The notes under the pieces: model-generated | Told to the model about the DNA's origin: nothing | The model's input: the letters and a program-made list of their open reading frames with translations, nothing else | The model's database searches: none | Assembly (NCBI RefSeq): GCF_022898935.1 | Contig: NZ_JALIRP010000014.1 | Span: forward strand, 1-64,000 | Direction of reading: 5' to 3' | Source of the DNA: Paenibacillus mangrovi | Lineage (GTDB): Bacteria > Bacillota > Bacilli > Paenibacillales > Paenibacillaceae | DNA: 64,000 nucleotides | Part shown: piece by piece, positions 42,142-52,084 of the stretch | Layout of the letters: every line of letters starts with the position of its first letter | Position numbering within the stretch: the first letter of the stretch is position 1 | Made by a program: the position numbers and the translations under genes

Positions 42142-45100
42142 ATGCGTTTGAACAGGGATGGTATCATCTCGCGGGTCTTGATCATCTTGATGCTCTCATA
42201 TACGCTTTTTGGCAGCCTACCGGTGACGGGTTATGCTGAGGAACCCGTTCCGATTGATCCGCCCGCTGCGGCCCAGACCGACACGGAGCAGCAGGAACCG
42301 GCTGATCCAGCGATGCCAGTTGCGGAGGAAAATAGTGAGCCGCCAGCATCGGTGCCAGAGAGCATCAGTCAGACGGTACCGACGCTAGATTTGCAGGCAC
42401 AGGATTTAACCGACTCCATATCGGTTGACCTTTCGCAGGAAGGGAGTATCGATTGGGTCAGCTTCGGCGGCAGCGGCGACATCGGTGTCCGGACCAGAAA
42501 AAATATCGGTGCTCCGGTGATCCGCTTTAGCAAGGTTATACCTGGGTCTAATGCTTACGATTTTAACGATTTTATCGCCGGATTCAATTGGAGTGACGGC
42601 AAACCCATTGAGACCGGATCCAATGAACATAAAGGATCTTCTTTCAATGAGATGAACGGAGGATGGCAGTTGACCGTCCCAGCCTCTACCCATGAAATGA
42701 CCTTGAAAGTGTATGGGCTCGGCTGGTCTTCCAAAGGCAAGATAGAAGCTTACCTAAACGACAACAGCGTACCTGTATCTGTAGACGAATATGACACGGA
42801 AGGTGAGCGGCATAAACCGAAGGTTTACACAATTAAGTTCAAGGGGAATGGTGGAAATCAGTCACTGATCGTCAAAGGTACGGTAACAGGGAAATACAAC
42901 GATTGGGGCAACGTAGCCATAGCGGCAGCCACTTTGACGGCTACGGTCAGTCAAAATGCCCCGAAATGGCCTGATGGCAGCACCTTAACAGCTGCCGACG
43001 TTACGGGAAGCAGCGCCGTTTTGTCATGGACTCCAGTTTCCGAAAATATAAAGCACTATATTATTTATCAAGATAACGTTGAAATTGACAGGGTAGATAG
43101 CACGATTAACTCTTACGAAGTATCCGGGCTTGAGGCCGGAAAAACATACGGCTTCAAGGTGGAAGCCGAAAACGAGGATGGAGAAATTAGCGTAACAGGG
43201 CCGTCCGTCTCTGTTCAAACGACTCGTTTTACCTACATTGGCAAAGTCACCGGTTACGAGATGAGAGATGATCGAAAAACGATTATTTTTGACGCGGCGC
43301 CTGCAAAAGTGATGATCAATGCAGTTTCGCCGGAGATTGTCAAAGTATGGGCCGAACCGACAGGGACGTTCGATCGTAAATACGAATCTATGGCAATTGT
43401 GAACGACGACCTTGGCAAAGTGAACTTATCTTTGGGTGATAAAGGCGATTATTACGAAATTAGCACGGGCAAATTACTCATCAAATTATTTAAAGATTCT
43501 TTCCGCCTGGAATACTACGACCTACAAGGCAACCTCCTCTTGAAAGGCAAGGAAGGGAAAAGCATGGGCTGGAATGCGGTTAAGGAAGTTGGCGTGTGGA
43601 ATGAACTGCAGGAAGGCGAGCATTTTTGGGGGTTGGGCGAAAAAACGGAGTCTTTTGACCGAAAAGGCAATAAAATTTACCAGTGGGGAGTCGATATGTG
43701 GGGAGCGGACCAAATGGCCCCAAACATCGGGGAAGGCAGATGGTATGGCGCCAATCCTCACTTTATTAGCTCGAAAGGTTATTCAATCTATTTCGATAAC
43801 ACGAGCCGTACTTGCTTTGATATGGGTAAAAGCGAACCGGGAACGTATTCGTTCAATTCACTCGAACCGGCGGCGGGAGGCGAGCTCTTATATTACTTTA
43901 TTTATGGTCCAACGCCGAAAGAGATGGTTAAAAACTTTACCGATATCACGGGTAAACCGTTCATGCCTCCGATGTGGGCATTCGGAAATATGCAGAGCCA
44001 CTATGGATATACTCAAACGGATATTGAAAGAGTGGCTGAGATGTACAGGGAGAAACAGATCCCTCTGGATGTCATGTTCTCGGATATTGAATGGTATGAG
44101 AAATTTTGTTCGCCAGACAAATGGAATACCCGCAATTTCCCGGATCCTCAGGCGATGATGAACAAATTGAATGTACTAGACGTTAGGCTGGCGCTGATTG
44201 ATGATCCGAACATTACGATTTCCGCCGATACGTATCCCGTTGGGGACAAAGAAGGATATTTTATCAAAGATATGATGGGTAAAACGAAAACAGTTTCCTG
44301 GCCTTGGGGCGACGAATCCGGCATTCTCGACTTCTTCAACCCGGGTGCTCGTCAGTGGTGGGGGCCGCTGCACAACCATTTAGCCGATCTTGGCGTGCAG
44401 GCATTCTGGACCGATATGAACGAACCTGCAAGATACAGCACGGATTGGCGCTTCTGGAACGAAAACGGCAAGGAGCAAGGCGATATCGAAGAGCTGCATA
44501 ACGCCTATGCATTCCTGCACCATAAGACGTTGTACGATTGGTACAAGGAATATACGAAGAAGAGACCGTTTATATTAACTCGCTCGTTCTTTACAGGGTC
44601 GCAGCGCTTTGCTTCGCCTTGGTCGGGCGATATCAACTCCGATTGGAATAGCATGAGCGAGCAAATTAGGCTTGGAACCGGGCTTTCGTTGTCCGGCTTC
44701 AACATGTGGGGTTTCGATATCGGTGGATTCGAAGGCAATCCGACTTCGGATCAATTCAAGCGCTGGATAGAATTAGCCGCCTTTACGCCAACGCACCGCT
44801 TCCATTATGCGACATGGGGCAAACCGCAAGAGGCATGGGAGCATGGTGCTGAAGAAGTGTCGAAAAAATACATTTCGCAGCGGCAGCGATTGATCCCATA
44901 TTTTTATTCGTATACGGCCGATAGCGTCATTGGAACGGGAATGGAAGCAGCGCCGGGCAGTGATGGCTCGGGCATTCCGTTGATGCGGGCGATGGTGCTG
45001 GAGTATCCAGACGATAGCAACACGTTTAACATGGACACTCAATTTATGAACGGACAAAGCTTCTTGGTGGCTCCTGTAACGAATAACAGCACGAGGAAAA

Positions 45101-46860
45101 ACGTCTATTTCCCCAAAGGTGACTGGTATGACTATTCCGACGGGAAAACATTGTATCAAGGCGGTCAAAGCATTACGTATGATGCGCCTATAGATAAGCT
45201 TCCTGTATTTGTGAAAGCCGGTGCGATTATTCCAATGACTCCACCGATGCAATATGTCGGGGAGAAGCCCGTTGACATGATGACGATGGACATCTACCCT
45301 CTGCGAAATAACGGAGTTTCATCGTTTGTACTATATGAGGACGACGGCGAAAGCTTTGGATTCGAGAACGGCCAATACAGCACGACAAAGTTCGAGAATA
45401 AGGTCGAGTCGGCTGCCGAAGGGACGAAAAATACGTTCGTCATTCATGCAAGAGAGCAGGGAACAAAAGGATTTACACCTGATCCAAGAAGCTATATGCT
45501 GCAGTTCCATAATACGGCATTACAGACTACAGCTGTACGTCAAGATGGCGCGGAACTTCAAAGATACGGATCACTGGCCGATCTGGAAAAAGCAGAGTCG
45601 GGCTGGTTTGCCGATCCTCAATCGTTGAATACGTATGTGAAACTTCCGGATAACGGTAAGGAAACGAAGGTTGAACTGTTGGGTAAGGCAGGTAGTAGCA
45701 CGGTCGTTAGCTATTTGCCGGTTTATGTGACAACGAAAATCGGCGTTTTGCCTTCACTGCCTTCGATGGTTACAGCTGTTAACGACAATGGTTTGCAGCA
45801 AGCGGTTAAGGTAAAGTGGGCCTCCGTTAATAAAGACAAATATAACCAAGTCGGCAGTTTTACCGTCGAAGGAACGGTGGAGGGCATCGACTTGAAGGTA
45901 ACCGCATATGTCGATGTCTACCAGACGATTGCTCATGTGGAAGCGGAAAGCTATGCCGATAAAAAAGGATCTTTTACCAAAGAGGTTTCTTCGGAGGGCG
46001 GTTTTAATCTGACGGCCATTTCCAACGGTGATTATGCCGTTTACAAAAATGTGGACTTGAAAAAAGGCGCAACGAAATTCGAAGCTAGAATTGCGGCGAA
46101 AAACCGGGGTGGTAATATCGAAGTCCGTTTGGATCGTCTGGATGGCCCTCTTGTCGCCACTTTGAATGTACCTTCAACTGGAGGCTGGCAGAACTGGGAA
46201 ACTCTTAGCACGAATCTTTCCGGGGCTTCGGGTGTGCATGATGTATACCTCGTGTTCACGGCAGGATATAACTTGAATTGGTTCCGTTTTGTCGATTACC
46301 CGCTCACCGTTCAGTCGATTCCGCCGATTGACGTCATTACGATAACAGGTGTCGCCCCGCAGCTGCCTGAGCAAGTCACAGTTGTATACAGAGACGGCAG
46401 TACAGCGGAGCTTACAGTAACCTGGGATAAGGTAGATCCTTCTTCCTATGAAAATCCGGGAAAATTCAAGGTCGAAGGAACGGTTCAGGGTGCTGATCTG
46501 AAAGCCGTAGCCAATATCACGGTAGGGGATTCACACAATCAGTTTATCGTGGCGGCTACCTTTAACCTGAACAAACTGGAAGCGGGCAAAATGCTGAATG
46601 CGGATGTAACGGTCAAGAACAATAGCAATCATTCCGACTCCATATTGATCGTAACAGCGCTGTATAACCAAAACGATGAAATCGTGAATATATCAAGTCT
46701 TCCGAAAAAAATAGGGAGAGACCAATCCGCCATGTACACCGCTGGTTTTAAACTACCTGAGTCAATCCAAGGATGTCGGGTGAAAGTATTTGTCTATGAC
46801 GGCGAAAGTCTTCTGACGACATCGAAGAAGCTTTTATCCAACGAGCTTGTATTGGAATAG
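42142..46860 (+). CDS. Secreted multidomain glycoside hydrolase family 31 enzyme
   Basis: A 1572-residue enzyme. Signal peptide ends near GYAEE. Then come the beta-sandwich shared with the upstream protein (about 92-268), fibronectin III (273-361), the GH31 N-domain (363-606), and the catalytic barrel with nucleophile Asp758 in WTDMNEP and acid/base Asp830 in SGDINSDW. C-terminal GH31 strands follow, then an Ig-like Big_4 domain (about 1187-1260), CBM6 (1265-1387, HVEAESYAD..), a second Big_4 (about 1394-1464) and the shared C-terminal domain (1466-1572). GH31 acts on alpha-glucosides, alpha-xylosides or transfers isomaltosyl units. ATG 42142 has GGGAGGA upstream. An ATG at 42118 overlapping the previous stop (TAATG) is the alternative. 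The two are clearly one operon. Confidence 0.9.
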   Translation: MRLNRDGIISRVLIILMLSYTLFGSLPVTGYAEEPVPIDPPAAAQTDTEQQEPADPAMPVAEENSEPPASVPESISQTVPTLDLQAQDLTDSISVDLSQEGSIDWVSFGGSGDIGVRTRKNIGAPVIRFSKVIPGSNAYDFNDFIAGFNWSDGKPIETGSNEHKGSSFNEMNGGWQLTVPASTHEMTLKVYGLGWSSKGKIEAYLNDNSVPVSVDEYDTEGERHKPKVYTIKFKGNGGNQSLIVKGTVTGKYNDWGNVAIAAATLTATVSQNAPKWPDGSTLTAADVTGSSAVLSWTPVSENIKHYIIYQDNVEIDRVDSTINSYEVSGLEAGKTYGFKVEAENEDGEISVTGPSVSVQTTRFTYIGKVTGYEMRDDRKTIIFDAAPAKVMINAVSPEIVKVWAEPTGTFDRKYESMAIVNDDLGKVNLSLGDKGDYYEISTGKLLIKLFKDSFRLEYYDLQGNLLLKGKEGKSMGWNAVKEVGVWNELQEGEHFWGLGEKTESFDRKGNKIYQWGVDMWGADQMAPNIGEGRWYGANPHFISSKGYSIYFDNTSRTCFDMGKSEPGTYSFNSLEPAAGGELLYYFIYGPTPKEMVKNFTDITGKPFMPPMWAFGNMQSHYGYTQTDIERVAEMYREKQIPLDVMFSDIEWYEKFCSPDKWNTRNFPDPQAMMNKLNVLDVRLALIDDPNITISADTYPVGDKEGYFIKDMMGKTKTVSWPWGDESGILDFFNPGARQWWGPLHNHLADLGVQAFWTDMNEPARYSTDWRFWNENGKEQGDIEELHNAYAFLHHKTLYDWYKEYTKKRPFILTRSFFTGSQRFASPWSGDINSDWNSMSEQIRLGTGLSLSGFNMWGFDIGGFEGNPTSDQFKRWIELAAFTPTHRFHYATWGKPQEAWEHGAEEVSKKYISQRQRLIPYFYSYTADSVIGTGMEAAPGSDGSGIPLMRAMVLEYPDDSNTFNMDTQFMNGQSFLVAPVTNNSTRKNVYFPKGDWYDYSDGKTLYQGGQSITYDAPIDKLPVFVKAGAIIPMTPPMQYVGEKPVDMMTMDIYPLRNNGVSSFVLYEDDGESFGFENGQYSTTKFENKVESAAEGTKNTFVIHAREQGTKGFTPDPRSYMLQFHNTALQTTAVRQDGAELQRYGSLADLEKAESGWFADPQSLNTYVKLPDNGKETKVELLGKAGSSTVVSYLPVYVTTKIGVLPSLPSMVTAVNDNGLQQAVKVKWASVNKDKYNQVGSFTVEGTVEGIDLKVTAYVDVYQTIAHVEAESYADKKGSFTKEVSSEGGFNLTAISNGDYAVYKNVDLKKGATKFEARIAAKNRGGNIEVRLDRLDGPLVATLNVPSTGGWQNWETLSTNLSGASGVHDVYLVFTAGYNLNWFRFVDYPLTVQSIPPIDVITITGVAPQLPEQVTVVYRDGSTAELTVTWDKVDPSSYENPGKFKVEGTVQGADLKAVANITVGDSHNQFIVAATFNLNKLEAGKMLNADVTVKNNSNHSDSILIVTALYNQNDEIVNISSLPKKIGRDQSAMYTAGFKLPESIQGCRVKVFVYDGESLLTTSKKLLSNELVLE

Positions 46861-46892
46861 TACGATACTCTGGGTTAAAGTGAGATGATGAG

Positions 46893-48530
46893 ATGAAAAA
46901 AAAGTTGCGATGGATCGTAAGTATCGTTGGTACCGTCATGTTCATGCTTGTAGGTATGAGCATGGCGCAAGCTCAGGGCCGCATTGATATCACGAAAGCG
47001 ACCGTGGACAAAACAACGAAAAAGGTCATGATCGAAGGGACGAATCAAAACGGAGCGGGCAAATACGTAACGATCAAGGTTGTGGATCCGAAAGGCGAAA
47101 TTGATTACGTAGACCAAACGACAAGCACGGGCGAAGGAAAATTCAGCTTTGCGTTTACTCTCGCCGGCTCCGCCAAAGGAACCTATACAGCATATTTTGG
47201 AGTGGAAGATATCGATGTTCCACAAACGGTGACGTTCGATTACAAAGATGAAACGACTGGAGGGGGAACCGGAGGCGGAGGCAGTCCGGGAACTGGCGGC
47301 ACTTCGAACAGTACTGCCCCTGCAAATCCGGTTGTGTTCCAGCTCCTACCGGACGGATCCGTTAAAGCTGTGATTAAGGCGGAATTGGAGAAAGACAGTT
47401 CCACCGCGGCGGCTGTGGTCACCGATACCGATGTGAAAGGCGCGTTGTCCAAAGCGATTGCGTCCAAAGAGGGGATTAAACGAATTATTTTTGAACTCAC
47501 GAATAATCAAAATCCCCACAAGTATGCGATCGGGCTACCTACTACAGTTTTGTCGGGCGATGCTAATATACTTGTCGAAGTAAGAACGGCGAAAGGAACA
47601 GTTAGTCTACCTGGAAATATGTTGAAACCGGAAGACGCGGGGAAAGGACAGATTCGCTTTGTCATTGGAGATGCAGCCCTTGATCCTGTAAAGGGAGAGA
47701 CGAAAAACAGTGTCGGCGGCAGACCGGTCATTGAGCTTTATTTGGAGAAGGACGGAAAAAGAATGACCCAGGATCTTAAATTTGCACCTATTCTTGTGAA
47801 GATTCCGTATGTGCTTTCTACTAAGGAGCTCACCGAAGAGATCAAGGTTTTGTCTTTGAATACACAAGGAGATGCGGTAACGCTTCCGCAAACCACGTAC
47901 GATAAAACCGAAGGAATGGTACAATTTAAGACCGATCATATGGGCCGATATACCGTTGCTTATGTGAAGAAAACGTTTGAAGATATTGGGAAATATCCTT
48001 GGGCGCAAAGGGCAATTGAAACCTTGTCTACAAAGGGTATTATACAAGGCACCTCCGCCACCAACTACAGTCCGGCAAACAAGGTAACAAGAGCGGATTA
48101 TATTCTGATGCTCATTCGGGCTTTGCAATTGAATGCTCAGGTTGAGGATCAATTCGCGGATGTAAGAAAAGGAGATTATTATTATGAAGCTGTAGGCATA
48201 GCCAAAAAACTTGGCATCGTAAAAGGAGTAGAAGGTAACACTTTCCAACCGAAAGCTGAAATCACCAGACAAGAAATGATGGTGATGGCCGCAAGAGCGC
48301 TAAAAGCCGCCGGAATAATGGATGTAGAAGGAACCTCTGCAGATCTGACCCGTTACAAAGATGCGGGCAAAGTATCCAATTATGCTGTAGAAAGTGTTGC
48401 GGGGCTTAGTTCAAAAGGCATCGTGCAAGGAGACGGCAATTATATTCAGCCGCTTGCGAACGCCACCCGGGCGGAAACGGCAACATTTATGTATCGAATC
48501 TTAAACGCGGTTGAAGCTTCCGCGCAATAG
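46893..48530 (+). CDS. SLH-domain cell-surface protein
   Basis: A 545-residue exported protein. The signal peptide MKKKLRWIVSIVGTVMF.. ends after AQAQ. A beta-domain follows (about 27-115), then a Gly/Thr/Ser linker (TTGGGTGGGGSPGTGG), a beta-rich domain (about 145-360) and three SLH modules (about 365-545). The modules have motifs FEDIGKYPWAQRAIETL, FADVRKGDYYYEAVGIAKKLG and YKDAGKVSNYAVESVAGL. SLH modules bind pyruvylated secondary cell-wall polymer. It ends the operon of the two large glycosidases and may tether or bind the same polysaccharide. A terminator follows. Confidence 0.9.
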   Translation: MKKKLRWIVSIVGTVMFMLVGMSMAQAQGRIDITKATVDKTTKKVMIEGTNQNGAGKYVTIKVVDPKGEIDYVDQTTSTGEGKFSFAFTLAGSAKGTYTAYFGVEDIDVPQTVTFDYKDETTGGGTGGGGSPGTGGTSNSTAPANPVVFQLLPDGSVKAVIKAELEKDSSTAAAVVTDTDVKGALSKAIASKEGIKRIIFELTNNQNPHKYAIGLPTTVLSGDANILVEVRTAKGTVSLPGNMLKPEDAGKGQIRFVIGDAALDPVKGETKNSVGGRPVIELYLEKDGKRMTQDLKFAPILVKIPYVLSTKELTEEIKVLSLNTQGDAVTLPQTTYDKTEGMVQFKTDHMGRYTVAYVKKTFEDIGKYPWAQRAIETLSTKGIIQGTSATNYSPANKVTRADYILMLIRALQLNAQVEDQFADVRKGDYYYEAVGIAKKLGIVKGVEGNTFQPKAEITRQEMMVMAARALKAAGIMDVEGTSADLTRYKDAGKVSNYAVESVAGLSSKGIVQGDGNYIQPLANATRAETATFMYRILNAVEASAQ

Positions 48531-48537
48531 TTGAATC

Positions 48538-48587
48538 AAAGACCGTTTGATCCTGAACACGGGAAAGAACGGTCTTTTGTTTTTTTT
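48538..48587 (+). terminator. Rho-independent terminator of the glycosidase operon
   Basis: AAAGACCGTT and AACGGTCTTT pair, followed by TGTTTTTTTT. Confidence 0.85.
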
Positions 48588-48599
48588 AAATACTCGCTG

Positions 48600-49205
48600 T
48601 CATGGTTGATTCGTACAGAACAATTCGGTGAGCTTTAATTGTTCATAAACATCGATATCCGGATCGACAATCGACCGAAGTTCGTAACCTTCTAATAAAC
48701 TGATGAGCATATTAACCATGACAAGAATGTCTATATCAGTACGGATTTGTCCTAAATCCTGTCCTCTTGTAATAATCTTTGTTATAAAGTCTGACCAAGC
48801 GTGATACTGTTTTGACATCCATTCACGAACAATTTGATTTTTCCTTGAAAGAACTACCATTTGATAGTGGGCAGCAGTCCATAACTCCCTATCGACTCCT
48901 CCTGATCCTAAATGTACTTGATGCATCAATTGTTTTAGTATCAATTGAACATTGCATGTTTCATTTGATAATTCTTTGAAAGTCTCTTCTACAATATGAT
49001 CGAGATCTCGATCTAATCGCATTTGAATAACTTCATATAGCAGATCTTCTTTATTCTTAAAATGTACATAGAATGAACCTTTTGTTTTCCCGGCCCCTTT
49101 CATGATATCGTCTATGCTCATTGCATCATACCCCTTTTCTGCAAGAAGTTGAAAAGCAGAATCTATGATTTTCATTTTTGTTTCTTCACCTGTTTTGTAC
49201 TTCAT
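48600..49205 (-). CDS. TetR-family regulator
   Basis: A 201-residue repressor with N-terminal helix-turn-helix (AFQLLAEKGYDAMSIDD, AGKTKGSFYVHFKNKEDL) and a helical ligand domain. ATG 49205 is fixed by AAAAGGAG upstream on the minus strand. It is divergent from the DUF3574-like gene at 49446. A good inverted repeat in the gap is its likely operator. Confidence 0.9.
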   Translation of the reverse strand: MKYKTGEETKMKIIDSAFQLLAEKGYDAMSIDDIMKGAGKTKGSFYVHFKNKEDLLYEVIQMRLDRDLDHIVEETFKELSNETCNVQLILKQLMHQVHLGSGGVDRELWTAAHYQMVVLSRKNQIVREWMSKQYHAWSDFITKIITRGQDLGQIRTDIDILVMVNMLISLLEGYELRSIVDPDIDVYEQLKLTELFCTNQP

Positions 49206-49386
49206 GATAATTCTCCTTTTTACTAACATAGAGTTTAATAGTACGAATGGTAGTTTAATGAATGTCTCAAAGAAAGGCATGAAAATGAAATATTTAATAA
49301 ATGCGCTGATAAGCATAATGTTTAAAATATGGAAAATAAAGGTTGACATGGATGAATTATTCCGATTATCATGAAAACATTATAAC

Positions 49387-49414
49387 CGGTTAGTATGATT
49401 TTGTATACTGACCG
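49387..49414. promoter_or_regulatory. TetR-type operator dyad
   Basis: CGGTTAGTAT and ATACTGACCG are inverted (9 of 10 matching) with an 8-bp spacer. They lie just before the DUF3574-like gene and overlap a TATACT -10-like box. A half-site TACTAAC lies near 49220. Confidence 0.6.
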
Positions 49415-49445
49415 CACAATTTTTAAAAGTAAAGGAGACATGGAA

Positions 49446-49916
49446 ATGAAGAGAAAAAATTGGTTGATTACGGCAGCAATCGTTGTACTGTTGACCTTGG
49501 TTTTCGTACCAGCCCAGCAGTCTTACAGCGCGGAGGGAAATTCGGCAGCTGGCATTACAGGAACCACGCTCGACGGACAATTTAACCTCAGCCACGTCGT
49601 TAAAATTTATGTCCCATCCACGGTGAAGGGTAGCATTCCGATCACGGAGGAAGCACAGCAGAGATTTGTCGATCAGGCTCTTGCCAAATTCTCCGAATGG
49701 TTTGGCGGGGCAACGGCCATTGAAGGGGAGGGAGCTTGGGTTGATAAAGACAAAACATTGATCAAGGAAAACGTCACGATCGTATACGCTTTTGCCGAAA
49801 ACCTGGATAAAAAATCGATTGATCAAGTGGTGGTTTACGCGAAGCAGTTGAAGAAGGATTTGGCTCAGTCTTCGGTGTCCATTGAAGTAGACGGCAAGAT
49901 GTATTTTATAGAGTAA
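49446..49916 (+). CDS. Secreted DUF3574-like protein
   Basis: A 156-residue exported protein. Signal peptide (NWLITAAIVVLLTLVF, cleaved near SYSAE) is followed by a ferredoxin-like small domain: FNLSHVVKIYVPST, QQRFVDQALAKFSEWFGGAT, EGEGAWVDKDKTLIKENVT, IVYAF. This matches the DUF3574 pattern (SRV-like strand, FPxGxT replaced by GGAT). Its function is unknown. ATG 49446 has AAAGGAG nine bases upstream. Probably controlled by the divergent TetR protein. Confidence 0.65.
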   Translation: MKRKNWLITAAIVVLLTLVFVPAQQSYSAEGNSAAGITGTTLDGQFNLSHVVKIYVPSTVKGSIPITEEAQQRFVDQALAKFSEWFGGATAIEGEGAWVDKDKTLIKENVTIVYAFAENLDKKSIDQVVVYAKQLKKDLAQSSVSIEVDGKMYFIE

Positions 49917-50022
49917 AAAACGAAAAGTAATGAATGGTTCTATGTTGGTATTGAGGTAGTAACAGAGCATATGGGGATAATAGAAAATTTTGTCCTTACT
50001 ATGTCAGCCTTGGAGGGAAATC

Positions 50023-51399
50023 ATGAACAAATCATCCAACCATGGGCCGAGTGTCCCAACGATTGGACGAAGATTCAAGAGTAAGCCCGTTATGATCATT
50101 ACCGCAATTGTTGCCATTATAGTCCTCATTATTTTTCTATCGTCTGCTTCCAACGGAGATAAACAGGCATCGGAGACGATCCGGAAGTTTCAGAATGCGA
50201 TTGCAGCGGAAGATACCCAAGCCTTGAAAAAGCTGCTGTCCGTCGATGACTCCCAGGTGGAGGTCACGGAGGATCGTCTTCGCCGGCTGATTCGTTATAT
50301 GAAGGAAGAGCCGAATTATTATGAAGAAACGCTTCAGGTTATGGCCGGACAACAGGCTCTATTGGAGGAAGCGGAGTATTTGAATACGGGTTTGCTGGAC
50401 AACATGTCCCCGGAACAACTACTAAATTTAGGAGAAATGTATTTAAAGAAAGAGTCCGGGTTCCTGTCCGATACGTTCAAGATCGGCGTTCGACCGCAAT
50501 ATGCAAACATTACGCTGGAAAATGATAACGGAACAATCGCGGTGGACGGGAAAGAAGTTTTGAAGGTATCCAAAGACAACCACTCCGCAAAAGTGGGACC
50601 GCTATTCCCTGGGGAGTACCAGGTTGATTTTACAACTTCGTTTGACTACGTTAAGCAAGAAATCAAGAAAAGTGAAACGGTCAGCTTGTTCGGATTGGAG
50701 CCTGAGACCGATTATTCGGATTTTGTTACGGGCGATGGGGTTAAGATTAGAAGCGATCTTGGAGAGGTACAGGTTTATGTGAACGATCAGCCTACTCCCC
50801 TTGTGCACAGAAGTAGAATGGATAACAAAGAATCGTCTGATATTTTTTATCCGGCGTTTAGCGACGGATCGCAGAAGATTCAAGGGGTGGCCAAATTTCC
50901 ATGGGGAGAATCCAAAAGTGAGCCGTTAGTTATTGACGACTTATCTTCCGAGTATGATATCACGCCGAAGCTTAAAGAGGAGACGGTGCGTGAGGTGCTG
51001 AAATTTGTGAATCTATTCCTGGAGACTAGGGCAAAAGCTTTTGGATCGAATGATATGAGCGAATTAAAAAAGATGTATGTCCCTGATCCTGAAGGCGATT
51101 TAATTGAAGAGGTAGAAAACGGACTAAATGACTTGTATTACGCTGGTGGCTCAGATCGGACCTTGACTGGGGTAGAATTGCTGAAAATATGGTATGTTGG
51201 AGCTGAAGATCCTTTGGGGCATGTCAGTGTACACTACAACGTTGATTTAAGCAAGTATGTAATCTCGGTTTCAAACCTGTCGCCTTATTATAAGCTGACC
51301 TTATCGGACGGTGATACGGATGATATTGATAATTCGGAGTATTTCAGTCTACAACTGGAATACATAGATGAACAATGGAAGGTCACACATATTTATTAA
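50023..51399 (+). CDS. TcaA-like membrane-anchored protein
   Basis: A 458-residue protein with one membrane helix near residues 23-41 (PVMIITAIVAIIVLIIF) and a long outside part. The layout resembles TcaA/teicoplanin-resistance-associated proteins: an NTF2-like domain right after the helix (ASETIRKFQNAIAAEDTQAL), two Ig-like domains (GVRPQYANITL, KVGPLFPGEYQV), and a C-terminal NTF2-like domain (VREVLKFVNLFLETRAKAF). The zinc ribbon usual at the N-terminus is absent. The role may be envelope stress. ATG 50023 is fixed by GGAGGGA. Confidence 0.65.
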   Translation: MNKSSNHGPSVPTIGRRFKSKPVMIITAIVAIIVLIIFLSSASNGDKQASETIRKFQNAIAAEDTQALKKLLSVDDSQVEVTEDRLRRLIRYMKEEPNYYEETLQVMAGQQALLEEAEYLNTGLLDNMSPEQLLNLGEMYLKKESGFLSDTFKIGVRPQYANITLENDNGTIAVDGKEVLKVSKDNHSAKVGPLFPGEYQVDFTTSFDYVKQEIKKSETVSLFGLEPETDYSDFVTGDGVKIRSDLGEVQVYVNDQPTPLVHRSRMDNKESSDIFYPAFSDGSQKIQGVAKFPWGESKSEPLVIDDLSSEYDITPKLKEETVREVLKFVNLFLETRAKAFGSNDMSELKKMYVPDPEGDLIEEVENGLNDLYYAGGSDRTLTGVELLKIWYVGAEDPLGHVSVHYNVDLSKYVISVSNLSPYYKLTLSDGDTDDIDNSEYFSLQLEYIDEQWKVTHIY

Positions 51400-51520
51400 T
51401 CAAGGACATGGGGGATTTACAGTCGCTAAAGAAATGCAAGTTCGTGAGACAAGACATGTTTAAACACCGATAATTGAAAAGGATTCGTGGACCTCGTGGT
51501 TTGCTATAAAGAAATAGTTA

Positions 51521-51640
51521 TTACAAAGGCTTGGCGAAATCGCCAAGCCTAACTGCTTCATGAGCTTTCTGTCCTTCTATCAGATCAGCGTTAAAGTCAG
51601 GCTCTTTATATAAATAAACGAAGTTAGATTCCGAATGATT
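51521..51640 (-). pseudogene. 3' remnant of a minus-strand gene
   Basis: Minus-strand codons read ESNFVYLYKEPDFNADLI, EGQKAHEAVRLGDFAKPL and stop at 51523-51521. PDFNADLI with near-identical DNA (51576-51603) recurs at 38247-38274 in the foreign 5' part of the GT2 gene. The end of the frame overlaps the hairpin AGGCTTGGCG/CGCCAAGCCT (51527-51550). Family unknown. Confidence 0.45.
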
Positions 51641-51688
51641 TCGATTGTCCACCTTTTATTTATTATAATGTGGAAAGGAGGTGGCCGG

Positions 51689-52075
51689 ATGGAGAAGCAA
51701 CAATCCACCAAACACAACACACCAAAAGATGCACGTTTACTTGAATCAGACAAAGAAATTCGTTTCGATCTTCCCTACGAGACCGAATTTGAGAATCTAT
51801 CTTATATCGGTGTCGTGCTGCACGAAACATGGCGTGTGTCGAATCACAATCATGAACATTTCGAATTATGCTATGTAGAAAGCGGACAAGGGTGGTTTAC
51901 CATTGACGGATCTTTCTACACGGTTAGTCAGGGAGATCTTTTTATAACGAAACCAGGTGAAAGACATTAGGGGGCGGCTGCGGGAGATTTGCCTTTCCGT
52001 TTATATTATCTAGGGTTTAATCTCGAGCAGATGAGAAGTTTGGAAGTAGAGTATTATAAAATAGGTTTCAATCGG
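51689..52075 (+). pseudogene. AraC-type cupin sensor fragment with nonsense mutation
   Basis: From ATG 51689 (AAAGGAGGTG upstream) a cupin sensor domain of an AraC-type regulator is encoded: WRVSNHNHEHFELCYVESG, GQGWFTIDGSFYTV, QGDLFITKPGERH. At 51968-51970 a TAG stands where homologues have a Trp (GERHWG). The frame then continues GAAAGDLPFRLYYLGFNLEQ to about 52070. No helix-turn-helix remains. It is cut by a junction to the PhyH fragment. Confidence 0.75.
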
Positions 52076-52084
52076 GCAGAGGCA

